A DNA stretch of 64,000 bases from Halichondria panicea (taxonomy: Eukaryota > Porifera > Demospongiae > Suberitida > Halichondriidae). The stretch's first letter is position 1; each line of letters begins with the position of its first letter. The notes under the pieces were generated by a model. It searched no databases. It was given only the letters and a program-made list of their open reading frames with translations, and was not told the DNA's origin. The stretch is taken from contig NC_087392.1 of NCBI RefSeq assembly GCF_963675165.1, positions 4,485,442 to 4,549,441 on the forward strand. Reading direction: 5' to 3'. Positions 11,525 through 23,659 of this stretch are shown here, piece by piece. Position numbers and translations under genes: made by a program.

Positions 11525-12314
11525 ACATAATTATAGTTACTGCATGGGTATACTGCTCGTTCAGTTGAAGTAATTGACCTACTGTATAACTGATACCATA
11601 ATAATAGAAACTGGATTATTAGCGCTTACTCAACTATAAGCGTATCTTTATTTTAAGCGCATGCTCGCGCTTTTCTACGAAGGATACATTAGTGAATATT
11701 TAGAATTGATTCAGCTACTTTCGTTTATCTGTAAGCTAGCTAGCTTATCAATCTGGAAGCGCTCTCTGAGCACTGTTACCTTGTCTGATTATGCTGAGAA
11801 AATGTGAGACATATAGATGAGGTGACTTGGACCCTTTTGTTCCAGTTTCTGGTGAATATATGATTTTAATGTTGTAAAATATATAGATCCATGCAGTTAG
11901 GGTTGCCTGCTTGCCTTGCTTGCTCACTTTTAGCTAGCTTACGAGTCAGCTCTCATCACAGAGACATCCGGTTACTGGGTGGGGCTGGAAAATAACTGCA
12001 TTATAGGTCGAATATAAGCGTATTGAGCATTGCTATTGACCCCATGAGCGGCATGCGCTATAATAAATCAGTTTCTACGGTAATCTATTAATTTTGGTGA
12101 ATTAGGTTAGAGATCACCATAGTTTGCCTTATCTTAACTGTGTATGCATCAATCTATCTCACGTAATTAGAATAGAAATTGCCTATTATATTTCATCTAT
12201 CAAATTTAATGCTCACCAAATTTACTCTTGTATATGTCATGCTGATTGATAACTTTCAACAGAATGATCAAATCTTTTATTTGGTATAGCCTATACAATA
12301 TGACAAATTAGATA
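11525..12314. other. No gene recognised; spacer 3' of the kelch fragment
   Basis: It is homologous to 34233-35036 with scattered substitutions and small indels, clearly less similar than the region left of 10930. No gene was seen. Confidence 0.5.
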
Positions 12315-13190
12315 CTATACAAAAGTAAATACTTCACATTTTCTGTTTGTAGCATCTCCTCCCACCACCATCAGTTTGCTCTCAGGGAGGGCAGCAATGG
12401 AGCATGATGATCGAGATGTTGACATTTGATTAACGACAATCCATGATGTCATATTGTACTGATATATGTCCTTAGATCTACCTATATTGGAGTCCACCCC
12501 ACCCACTGCCAGCAGGTGGCCATTGATGGTAACAAGAGAGGAATAGTAAACTGGCAAAGGGGCAATCTTCTCCCATATAGCTGAGCTTGGCTCAGACTGA
12601 GTTAGTTGTCTTAATGAGCATCTGTACACTGAATACTTCTCTTGATCATTAGTTCGTGGGTGTATGTACACATAGTCTCCACAGATCGTTAAGGATGGGT
12701 GATCATTTGGCACAGGTAGTGAGGCAACGACAGACCATTGCCTGTTAGCAGTGTTTAAAATCTCGATAGTAGTTACAATTATTGAATCAGATCCCCTAGC
12801 CACTATAAGTGTGTTGTTAGCGTACACAACTCCAGGTCTCCTCCGTCTGGTTGGCATGCGAGGGAAGTATTCGACCCATTCGTTGTTAATGTAGCTGTAG
12901 AGTTTGTTACTATAGATGTGTGTGCCTGACACTCCCCCCACAGTTGTGAGCATGTCATCAACACTGACGATAGTGAAAGCGTTTTTAGGGCAAAGTGGTA
13001 ACTTGTGCCACTTATTGTTGCTGAGCTCGTAAACAGTTTTACTTCCATTGTTAAAGTATGCCTTGTCTCCTGTCACGGCTGATGATCCATACCACATATC
13101 AACGGGTGCATCCGGTAGTGACTCTATTGTAACAGGTTTCATTAGTGTACATGTAGCTTGATCATCTTGCAGTGTGACTTGGTGCATTAT
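12315..13190 (-). pseudogene. Kelch-only fragment of the kinase-kelch family (partner of K3)
   Basis: An open frame covers the complete kelch propeller (about 290 codons), ending in the family's usual CEVFTFV. Blades read YELSNNKWHKLPLC, SYINNEWVEYFP and WSVVASLPVP, and the last repeat ends KLMVVGGD. It matches the K3 kelch domain at 35037-35912 closely. At about 13190 the match ends abruptly in the last coiled-coil residues (MHQ), and kinase and coiled coil are absent. The first Met at 13205 lies in unrelated sequence. It is probably a truncated duplicate; expression from a new upstream promoter cannot be excluded, because the kelch frame itself is undamaged. Confidence 0.8.
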
Positions 13191-16100
13191 TACACCGATC
13201 AGCAATAAGTAGGTTTTTACGTACGCCCTTGTGCTGTACTGCTAACACAATCTTGCCCTATAGGGCTCGAGTATAGTATTAGCTCAGTGTACATCCCTCG
13301 TGCATGCATGAGTAATAACCCGCTATATACTTATAGTGCTATTGTATATTAATGTCCAAGTGGTGCTTAATAAAGGGTTTCAAAGAAGTATGATAATTAT
13401 GCCCTGTGTTCGGAAGCTACACTCGCTCCCCCTCCCCCGCTCACAATGATTATCTTTTGTTGTTGCTCATTAATGCAGAATGTAGCTACACTGTATCTGA
13501 AGTCATCAGTCGCCAGGCATGCAACCATAAGAGCTAATTCTTTGCTACTCCGATGCTCACTTGGTACTGTTGGGCATGTATAGCTCACGGCAAGTCCACT
13601 CTGGTCAAAGCTATCTCAGGAGTTCAGGTATAGAATAGCGGAATATCTACCATTGCACTGAAATCAGTGCTGTCTAGACCACTTGCATTCAAAGACTTTT
13701 GATACCATTCCTTATAGAGGCCTGTAATTGGTTGCATCAGGAGTAGTAGCGTAGTACATCATGCAGTTATGTGCCTGAATTAGTGGCGTGGGTCTATACT
13801 GTACAGCTGCTGCACATGCATGGCCTAATGGTTGCAGGCATAAAAGTCTATTGCAGTATATACATGCTGGACACTTCTGTGATGCTATAATTATGTGTTT
13901 TGTTTGTGTGCAGACTGAAACATCACCATCAAGCTGGAATATGCCACGCTAAGGTAGGTACAGTTTTATTTATGTTTCTGCCCAAGAAAAGATCTTCAGT
14001 TCTGAAATGTCTTAAAAATGGCAGCTACAATTGTTTATATCTTCATCTATGCCCTTTAAGTGTGTTTAGAGACTACTTTCCCAATAAGAGGTGTCCTCGA
14101 CCTGGTTGCTATCGGTCGTGCAGCAGCTAAGGAAAATATATGTGTTAAACTATTCCCCTGCGCTAGACCAGGCTGCAAGAGACACTTTAGATAACTCACG
14201 TGTGTTTATAGAGCTTTAGATAAGATCACCTTTGCCATGTTTATACGGCCTCAATATAATTATGTCAAAGTCTGCCTTATAGTTACAGTGCCACAAACAA
14301 TAATGAAGTGCAATAACTGACTATTACTAATTACATACAGGTATGTATAATCGTTTGTGGACTGTCCCAGTCACGATATTCTCAGGTGCAAAGAAACACC
14401 CCGGATAGTTCTTATAGCAATCATGCTGAACGGAGCATGCTGTTATGGACGCAGCACTCTTATTAATAGGTACAGAATGTGCATGGTACGGCATGACACT
14501 GTATGAATTTAATGATACCTCATTAGTGCAAATGATGTTATCGCTCTGTTTGAAGGTATTCTACTGATATCAACACCTTGCTAGATAGTATCTGATGCAC
14601 TGACTTATTGTATCCCTTTCTTTTCCCATTCTAACAAGCCTCACTGGACACGCACACTCCACCTGCTCTCATGCATGCACACACACCCCACCACCCCTCA
14701 CACAGCGGGCAACGAGAGTCGTGTTCCCAGCCCCAAACATCCGAGCATCTGGCAGCCATTAGGATTATGAAGGTGGCACATTCTCACCCAGTCCCTTGAT
14801 TGACTTAATCCGAGACACACATGCAAGCCAAAGACAAGTACCAGGAGGTCCTCAAGTTTGTACAAGGTAGCCATTAATTATCATGTGCATGTAGGTTATT
14901 TTGCTTTGGTTAATTATGAAAATGTAGTATTGAATAATTCTCACTTTGTTGGGCGTAAAAATTAGAGGTGCCTATGCTTGTTGCTTTGAGTCAGTGCAAA
15001 TGATGTGATTGCTCTTTTTGAAGATATTCTACTGATATCAGCACCTTGCTAGATAGTATCTGATGCACTGATTTCCCCCTACACACGTGTGCCTGCACAA
15101 TACAGTGGAGGAACAGCTATAGAAATTACTGTCCCGATTACTTTTCTCTATAATAGTGCAGTAAGCTATACTTTTTCCTAGCAATACTTTGACCACCCAC
15201 GACAGGACGCCTCCTTTATATTTAATCATCTCCCCCAAATTTACCCATCCACTACCACCCACCCCCTACACATGCACACGTAGGTACAGTGGAAGAAGGT
15301 GCTCCAATAATTCCCAGCTCAAGTATGTAATCATCATACTTCATATCAGAGGCAGGATAATAGAATCCAGTAGTATAGTGCAAAAGTAAAGCATTCCGCC
15401 GACGCGGAATGAATAATAACAGATAAAGTTTGATTAGTCTGAGAATAGCCGAGTTGTATTTTTTATAACCTGGTGATACCATTGCCTTTAGCCATGAGAT
15501 TGTGAGTATTCGCTATAGGCTGCCTGCTAAAGCCTTGTGCCCCCCCCCACACACACACAGTATTATAGCAAGAGTAGATATAGTTATGAGTACTCTTGAT
15601 TATCGTTACAAAATGTCAGCCCTAACTTCAATATCATAATAATTATACCCTCACACACACACAGCGAGATTCCCTGGCCAACCCACAGGGCCTCATCACG
15701 ATCGACCATAATGATTGATATGAACAGAAGAAAGAAAATTACCATGTGGAAATCACAAGGTGAGCTACTCATTAATGTATAAGCTTTTATACTAGCTCAG
15801 ATTTGTTTGCGCCTGGCATACAATGTGTAGTGAATCAAGGCCCCGGCCAACCTCTATAGGATCATCTCTATTTATCAATGTTATCTATTTATCGATGTTT
15901 ATTGTTCCCTGCTTCAGTGGAGATGAAGACTACTAGAGATGTGCACACATGCAGATGAAGGTGAGTGTATAATATAGAGTCAATCCGTTACAATATGTCA
16001 TGACATGTACAGCTAGTGTTGATACATTACATTCACATCACTATAATATTCCCGGTTGAAAATTAGTGGTTGAATTTGTAATTGAAGTTGTAATTGTCTA

Positions 16101-16316
16101 TTGACTGTGTTCCCGCTCCATGCATTTACTAGTTTATACTCATGATGTTACAACAGATAGACGTACGGCTCATTCCTGCTTGCTTGTTTCTACGCTATAA
16201 TTTTGGTGCTTTCCCCGACGAATCCTATAGCGATTTTTCAGATTGACAATGAATGTGTGTTTTGGAAAGATGTACTGTAATTTTGTATCACCAGAATGGC
16301 AGATAGCTTTCCCTTG
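13191..16316. other. Region without a recognised gene; candidate decayed exons
   Basis: There is no long open frame and no match to the repeated blocks. Two copies of an 85 bp segment lie at about 14525-14608 and 14993-15073; the second can be read as SANDVIALFEDILLISAPC before a stop. Exon-like segments with AG and GT borders occur near 13916-13954, 14703-14869 and 15662-15770. I could not assign them. They lie upstream of recognised SMARCAD1-like exons on the same strand and could be earlier exons of that gene. An R2 arm is present at 16150-16260. Confidence 0.4.
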
Positions 16317-16759
16317 TAGACGATTGGGTTCGTGAGTTTGAGGCCTGGTGTCCAGCCATGACAGTCATAGCGCACTAGGGTGAGTGCTTGTGTGTACAGT
16401 ACTGCTCTCACTAGAGCATGTCATCTACACAGTGTATGGTATTTGCTCTATGCATGTGAAGGGGCTGACTTGTATATGATTCACTGCAGGTTCCCAACAG
16501 GACATCAATCGTGATAACTTTGATGTCATCCTCACAACGTATGTATACAGTCACTATAATTTTATATTATACTCTGGCACTTGTTTGTTCCCGTGGTTCC
16601 AACTTCCAACTTATTGTTGACATTTGGAGGTACAATGTGTCAGGCTGAGGACAGGAAGAGTTCTTAGGAAGCTCTCTATAGACTGTCTCGTATACTGGAC
16701 GAGGGACACATGCTCAAGAACATGAACCTATTGCGATACACACACCTCTGAAAATACAG
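16317..16759 (+). pseudogene. SMARCAD1-like helicase exons upstream of K1 (three exons, decayed)
   Basis: Three exons are separated by short GT-AG introns. The first (about 16317-16380) reads DDWVREFEAWCPAMTVIAH then a stop, matching the SMARCAD1 motif DNWLREVNLWCP. The second (about 16489-16540) reads GSQQDINRDNFDVILTT, matching YNVIVTT. The third (about 16643-16759) matches the DEGH exon but carries changes that break the frame. TGTP and AKQIM exons are missing before K1. These match Fun30-family chromatin remodellers, which use ATP to slide or exchange nucleosomes. This copy is dead. Confidence 0.7.
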
Positions 16760-17067
16760 GTATAATAATTATACTCATATGCAAACATTCACAGTCCCTC
16801 AAACATTGTGTTGTCCTCAATATTATCGTAGCAGATGGTTGTAAATTGACCTACGTATATACCGTATAGCTATTAATTTTGATGATTAGGTTAGCTAGGG
16901 ATCACCTTAGTTTGCTAGTGTTATAGGAACTGCTTATGCTATCCAACAAATTTAATGCTCGCCAAATTTACTTTTACAACTGTTATGCTGATAACTTTCA
17001 ACATAATTATCATATCTGATAATGTTGTATAGCGTACTATAATAAGACATAAAGAACTAGTTAAGTA

Positions 17068-19284
17068 CTATACAAAAGTAATTGTTTCACATTTTCTTTC
17101 TGTACGATCTCCACCCACTACCATCAGTTTGTTCCCGGGGAGGGCAGCAGTAAGGCATGCTGCTCGAGATATCGACATTTGACTAATAACAATCCATGAT
17201 GTCTCGTTGTACTGATATATGTCCTTAGTGTTATCTCCTTTGGAGTCCAGCCCACCCACTGCCAGCAGATGGCCATTGATGGTAATAAGAGAGGAATAGT
17301 AAATTGGCAAAAGGGAAATTTTCTCCCATATAGCTGAGCTTGGCTGGGACCGAATTAGTTGTCTTAATGAGCATTTGTACACTGAATACTTCTCTTCAGC
17401 ATCACTAGTTCGTGGGTGCATGTACACATAGTCTCCACAGATCGTTGTTGATGGGTTATCGGTTGGTACAGGTAGTGAGCTAACAATAGACCATTGCATG
17501 TTAGCAGTGTTTAGTATTTCGACTGTATTTAAATATTTTGGATCGCACCATCCCCCAGTCACTACAAGTGTGTTGTTATCGTACACAGCTCTTGGTCTCC
17601 TCCGTCCAGTTGGCATGGGAGCGAAGTGTTCGTCCCATTTGTTATTAAAGTAGGTGTAGAGTTTGTTACTATACTTTTGTGTGTCTGACCACCCCCCCAC
17701 AGTTGTGAGCATGTCGTCAACACTGACGATAGTGAACTCTTTGTTAGGGCAAGGTGGTAACTTGTACCACTGATTGTTGCTGAACGCATAAATAGTTTTA
17801 CGTCCGTATGTATTAAAGTATGCCTCGTCTCTAATTACGGCTGATGATGATCCATACCCCATACTAACAGGTGCATCAGGTAGTGATTCTATTGTAACAG
17901 GTTTCATTGATGTAGCTTGCTCATCTTGCAGTGCGACTTGATGCATTTGAGTCGATAGATCGTGAATTTCCTCGTTTTTGCTTTCCAACGTTTGTTTCAG
18001 TTGAGTCACTTCTCTGTCTCGTTGATCGATGGCTTGTTGGAGGGCAGCAGTGTTCCCCTCACTTAATTGCAACTCTTGGTTGAGTCTCCTCAGCTGTCTC
18101 TCCCTGGCTTCAGCCTCCTGTTGAAGGGTTACTTTGTCTTGTTGAAGTGTTTGGTTTTTTTGCATTGCTTGGCCCAGTCTTGTAGTGACTTGACAAATTT
18201 CAATGTCTTTTGTATATAACTGTTCATTGTTACGTGTTATTGTTTCTTGATTTTCTGCTGTAATCTGTTCATTTGCTTGTATTTGCTCAGTTAAAATCTG
18301 TTGATTTGCTTGTAGTTGTTCTCTAAGCATCTGGTGCAGGTCTTGTTGGGAGCTTTCCTCGTACCGTTGTGTCCTCTTGAGAGCATCTAGTGTTTGGCAA
18401 AGCTGTTGGGAAGATGGCCGTTCAACATCTCTGTCTTTGAGACAGTGACGAGCAATCAGCAGTAGAGGGTGGGTTGGCTCAATCAGGTTCATGTGTGCTT
18501 CTCGTCTTTCCAGTTCTGGAATCGGCAATCTAGCTTCAACTGTGCGACCTGGACTTCGTGGATCAGGAAGTTGAACAGTGTCAAATCGATCTGTTGGCTT
18601 TGGAAACTGTCGAGTTGTGGTCTGAACTAGAAGCACACCAAATGAGAAGTTGTCTAGTTTCTCTGTGTACACTGGTGGTTCGTTTAGTGCCTCGGGAGAC
18701 ATGAAGGCTGGTGTTCCCGGGCATGTGGTCATTGTGGCTAGTCGGGAGACGTTTATGTCCGTGAATTTGGACATTCCGAAATCGGTGACTTTGGCTCGAC
18801 TGCCTGCAATCAGTAGGACATTGTTGCTGGAGAGATCGCGATGGATGATCCCATTGGAGTGGAGAAAGGCAAGTGCTTGAGCTATGTCATAGCATACGTT
18901 GATTTGGATGTGGTATGGAATGTCTCCAGGTGATGACTCCAGGAAGTGCGTCAGACTCTCGTCCATGAGCTCCATGAGAAGAACTGGTGCATTTGTGTCG
19001 AGATCGCGATAGGTCCCCAAGTACTGTACAATGTTAGGGTGGTTGATACGACTCAGAAATGCACACTCTGTTTCGAATCTTCTAAACGGGTGTCTATGTT
19101 CTTTACCAGGATCTGGAGCAGTCATTTGGAAGAGCACTGGATAGAGTAGCTTGGCAGCACAGGGTAGCTGGTCACACTTGGCTTTACACACTGCCCCGTA
19201 GGAGCCAGTACCAAGGATATCATTCTTAAAGAGTTGAACATTTCTGAATATGTACTCTTGTTCACTTTCTTGTCTCTCAGCCAT
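17068..19284 (-). CDS. K1: TKL-type kinase-coiled coil-kelch protein, intact
   Basis: A single open frame of 738 codons starts at MAERQESEQ (ATG ending at 19284). An in-frame ATG eight codons upstream exists, but MAERQ is conserved in all paralogues. Kinase domain residues about 18-290: P-loop G25-T-G27-x-x-G30, Lys45, acidic helix-C FETECAFL around 70-77, HRD 148-150 in HRDLSSNN, DFG 168-170, then CPGTPAFMSPEAL and RPSSQQLC. Residues about 305-445 form a Q/E-rich coiled coil. Residues about 460-738 are five or six kelch repeats (paired GG and W, for example MLTTVGGW and HLLAVGGL). HRDLSSNN fits the TKL group. No signal peptide or membrane segment is visible. Substrate and role are unknown; kelch propellers usually bind proteins, and the coiled coil may dimerise. 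Confidence 0.92.
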   Translation of the reverse strand: MAERQESEQEYIFRNVQLFKNDILGTGSYGAVCKAKCDQLPCAAKLLYPVLFQMTAPDPGKEHRHPFRRFETECAFLSRINHPNIVQYLGTYRDLDTNAPVLLMELMDESLTHFLESSPGDIPYHIQINVCYDIAQALAFLHSNGIIHRDLSSNNVLLIAGSRAKVTDFGMSKFTDINVSRLATMTTCPGTPAFMSPEALNEPPVYTEKLDNFSFGVLLVQTTTRQFPKPTDRFDTVQLPDPRSPGRTVEARLPIPELERREAHMNLIEPTHPLLLIARHCLKDRDVERPSSQQLCQTLDALKRTQRYEESSQQDLHQMLREQLQANQQILTEQIQANEQITAENQETITRNNEQLYTKDIEICQVTTRLGQAMQKNQTLQQDKVTLQQEAEARERQLRRLNQELQLSEGNTAALQQAIDQRDREVTQLKQTLESKNEEIHDLSTQMHQVALQDEQATSMKPVTIESLPDAPVSMGYGSSSAVIRDEAYFNTYGRKTIYAFSNNQWYKLPPCPNKEFTIVSVDDMLTTVGGWSDTQKYSNKLYTYFNNKWDEHFAPMPTGRRRPRAVYDNNTLVVTGGWCDPKYLNTVEILNTANMQWSIVSSLPVPTDNPSTTICGDYVYMHPRTSDAEEKYSVYKCSLRQLIRSQPSSAIWEKISLLPIYYSSLITINGHLLAVGGLDSKGDNTKDIYQYNETSWIVISQMSISRAACLTAALPGNKLMVVGGDRTERKCETITFV

Positions 19285-19579
19285 AGCTATATAGTGACTT
19301 GTTAGCAATTAAACTATACAGGAGTGTACAAACTATAGTGAATAGTTATTTGTGCATGTGCTTGTTGGGTGTTTTAGATTATAGCCCTTGATTATAGTGA
19401 TTATGTGCAGAGTAGGTATTCTAGCCGGATGTGCATCATTAATATCTATGGTTTCAAAACCTTATAAAAATTGATGGCGGTTACCTAGCAACAAAACTTC
19501 ATTGAATGTATGACCTGCATGTTCATTGTAGATTTTTGTACCCCATACTGAGCACCGTCTGTCTCTCCACTATATACAG

Positions 19580-21063
<1,484 letters not shown>

Positions 21064-21118
<55 letters not shown>
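21064..21118. repeat. (GT)n microsatellite, 27 units
   Basis: A pure GT run between the downstream 1.1 kb repeat and the hairpin at 21121. The equivalent tract after the upstream repeat is 25588-25720. Confidence 0.95.
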
Positions 21119-21119
<1 letters not shown>

Positions 21120-21120
21120 C

Positions 21121-21178
21121 TTTACCCACAAGGGTGGGGGATTGGGACCCCACCCTTGTGGGTAAAGGTCCCAATCCC
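21121..21178. other. Strong hairpin with alternative pairing
   Basis: Arms 21121-21139 and 21148-21166 are exact 19-base complements (TTTACCCACAAGGGTGGGG) with an 8-base loop. A second complementary pair, GGGATTGGGACC (21138-21149) and GGTCCCAATCCC (21167-21178), uses the loop, so two mutually exclusive folds or a pseudoknot are possible. It lies just beyond the 3' end of the Penelope-like ORF2, so it would be in the 3' UTR of the element RNA. I did not find a hammerhead core here. Confidence 0.7.
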
Positions 21179-21307
21179 CTACATGGGGAACGGTACGCGC
21201 ATGCGCAATCTCAGTATCTGTTTTAGATTTTGCACAGCTATCTTTTTAAATGGATCGAGGTGTATTTACTGCAAGTCATGTGACTTAATTAAAAACACGT
21301 GGATACA

Positions 21308-23659
21308 TTATGATAATACATTTAGTCCATGTGGAATAATTGTTCTAAGTGTAGCTATCCAGTAGTGTTCTAAAGCTTGGAGTTCTGTGAAGGACGTTGT
21401 TGCGTCAATACACTGTACTTTCAGGTTTCTGACAGAGTGATCGGTAAAGTTGAAGTGGTTGCTTATATACGTTCTTACTTTGTTGAAAATATTGCTACGA
21501 TGATGATTGATTCTAGTTCGAAGCGTTTGAGTGGTGTAACCCACATACTGTTTCTTGCAATGTGAGCATGTAATTAGATATATGAGATATCTTGAATTGC
21601 AGGAAAATTGGTGTCTGATTGGATACGTTTTTTCTGATTTCGATGATCTGAAAAATCTATTACATACTAGGTGTTGACATGTTGCACAGCTCGGTTTCAT
21701 ACACTTACTTATTCGAGTGTGTTGTGTGAGAGTGGGAACGCTTCTTGTAATTGTGTGTTGGTGGACTTGATCAAAGGTTATTTCAGTTCTGAGCGTTTGT
21801 TCTTCGTTTAAACTGATTTTGGCCCTAACGAGTTCTTTACCGAGATTTTGGTGTTTCAGATTGATTATTCTGGGACTGGGTAATAGTAAGCCTTTGTAGT
21901 GCTGTAGTGTGACACTTTTTAGTAATTGGAAATTTGGAGGCGAGAGGCACTTGAAAATGGGTGGTCTTACTCTGGCAGGAGGTTTTTTCATTTTCCGAAG
22001 TAACTGAGGTCTTCTCTCATATGACACGGAATTGATGGTTTTGTCAATGAGGGTTTGGGGATAGTCTCGTTTTTTAAGGCGTATGCTAAGGAGCTGAGTC
22101 ATGGTTTGAAACTCCTGGATGGTGGTGTTTGTGCGCACAAGTCTGGTACATTCTCCGGTAATGATGGATTTGAAGATGTGTTTCGGATGGTTTGATGTAT
22201 AATGTAGGTACTGGTAGAGATTTTGTTGTTTTTGGAAGGTTTTTGTGTCTAGTTTTCGAGATTTGTGGAAGTGGGGACCTTTGTAAATTGTCATATCTAG
22301 AAACGAGACTTGTTGAGATGAGTAGGAGTATTTGTAACTTAATTTTTGGTGGGATATATTGAGTTCGGATAGGAAGCTGATTAGCGAGTTTTCATCATGC
22401 TGCCACACTATAAAAATGTCATCTATGTATCTTTTAATCAGGAGAGGTTTAGCTGGTTGTTTTTCTAAAAATCTTCTGATGATTACCGACATGAATATGT
22501 TAGCGATGGTGGGTGAGAACGGGGCTCCCATTGCTGTACCTTGTATTTGTTGGAATGTAACTGGTCCAAACTCGAAATAATTGTGATTAACGCATATTTG
22601 TAGAAGTTGGATGATTAGATTTGGGTCTAGCAGCGACGTGTACCTATGACTTAACATTTCGGTGTATATTATCTGCAGACATTCCTCTTGAGGAATGGAG
22701 GGATACAATGAGTCGACGTCAATTGCTACTAATAGCGCATTGTCGGGAATTTGTAAGTCTTCTAGAATTAGTGACAAACAAGCGGAATTTTGTAGGTAAT
22801 CTTCGTACGTTTGAGCTAGGGGTTGAAGCACATGATCTAAGAGCTTACTAGCTGGCGTTAGTGGAGAATTACAGTTTGCAACTATGGGTCTGACTGGTGG
22901 CAGTTTTTTGAATTGTTTATGAATTTTCGGAATGCCGTAAAATTGTGGAATTTGGAAAATGTCTTTATTGGGGAGAACGAATCGTTTTAGCCGCTTATCG
23001 GTACTAGTGAGTGTGGTATGGTATTTTGACAGAACTTCTTGGAGTTGGTTGGTGATTTTGGTGGTGGGATACTCGGCGGTTCTTTTATATACCTTATCGT
23101 CTAGTAAGATTAGGAGGCATTGTTGGACGTAGTCTGTGGTGTCCATTATAACTACGCCTAAGTTCTTATCTGCTGGCTTAATGGTGACTCGATTTTTTTG
23201 TTTTTTGAATTTTTGTAGTGCTAAAGATTCTGCGAGTGTGACATTTGTTTTGGGCTTGAAGATTTCGTGTAACTGGTCATTGATATTATCTTTTGTGACG
23301 GAAATGTATTGTTCGACATTTCTGTATCCACTATTGTATGTATCATTAAAAGAAGAGTATGTGGTTGTTGGTAGGAATCGCATTGGTCTATGTACTTTTT
23401 CTGTCGTTGTGGGTATACCACTTTTTACTGGTTTCGGCGTGCGATAATATATAGAGTTAGTGTATATTCTTCTAAGTGACTTTGAGTATTCGTTAAACTC
23501 TCGTAACAGTTGTAATTTGGGTTCCGTACTACATAAGTTTTTGGTGAGTGCGAAGCTTAGGCCTTTATTTAGTAATTGTGATTCGGCAGTGGTGAGGGTG
23601 AGTGAGCTCAGATTGTGGACGCACCTGGTGGGTTGTGTTTCGGTTGGGGGCCTTCCCAT
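21308..23659 (-). CDS. Penelope-like element ORF2: reverse transcriptase with GIY-YIG endonuclease
   Basis: An open frame of 783 codons. RT core motifs in order: KPADKNLGVVIMD near residue 165, YGIPKIHK near 245, LVAIDVDSLYPSIP near 310 (motif A Asp), QGTAMGAPFSPTIANIFM near 365, RYIDDIFIVW near 409 (catalytic DD), VSFLDMTIY near 455. A Cys-rich stretch (CMKPSCATCQHLVC) precedes a GIY-YIG endonuclease (LIYLITC near 690, KKQYVGYTTQTLRTRI near 700). This order, with the endonuclease at the C-terminus, is that of endonuclease-positive Penelope-like elements. The frame is intact, so the copy may be young. It overlaps ORF1 by about 52 bases in another frame. Confidence 0.95.
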   Translation of the reverse strand: MGRPPTETQPTRCVHNLSSLTLTTAESQLLNKGLSFALTKNLCSTEPKLQLLREFNEYSKSLRRIYTNSIYYRTPKPVKSGIPTTTEKVHRPMRFLPTTTYSSFNDTYNSGYRNVEQYISVTKDNINDQLHEIFKPKTNVTLAESLALQKFKKQKNRVTIKPADKNLGVVIMDTTDYVQQCLLILLDDKVYKRTAEYPTTKITNQLQEVLSKYHTTLTSTDKRLKRFVLPNKDIFQIPQFYGIPKIHKQFKKLPPVRPIVANCNSPLTPASKLLDHVLQPLAQTYEDYLQNSACLSLILEDLQIPDNALLVAIDVDSLYPSIPQEECLQIIYTEMLSHRYTSLLDPNLIIQLLQICVNHNYFEFGPVTFQQIQGTAMGAPFSPTIANIFMSVIIRRFLEKQPAKPLLIKRYIDDIFIVWQHDENSLISFLSELNISHQKLSYKYSYSSQQVSFLDMTIYKGPHFHKSRKLDTKTFQKQQNLYQYLHYTSNHPKHIFKSIITGECTRLVRTNTTIQEFQTMTQLLSIRLKKRDYPQTLIDKTINSVSYERRPQLLRKMKKPPARVRPPIFKCLSPPNFQLLKSVTLQHYKGLLLPSPRIINLKHQNLGKELVRAKISLNEEQTLRTEITFDQVHQHTITRSVPTLTQHTRISKCMKPSCATCQHLVCNRFFRSSKSEKTYPIRHQFSCNSRYLIYLITCSHCKKQYVGYTTQTLRTRINHHRSNIFNKVRTYISNHFNFTDHSVRNLKVQCIDATTSFTELQALEHYWIATLRTIIPHGLNVLS

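Noticed and set aside
18650-19149. Plus-strand frames of 67-76 codons repeated inside every kinase gene
   Set aside because: They are antisense shadows; their conservation follows from the conserved kinase coding strand.
19284-19308. Upstream in-frame ATG of K1 (MLTSHYIAMAERQ)
   Set aside because: MAERQ is the conserved start in K3, K4, K5 and K6, and the upstream residues are not shared by those copies.
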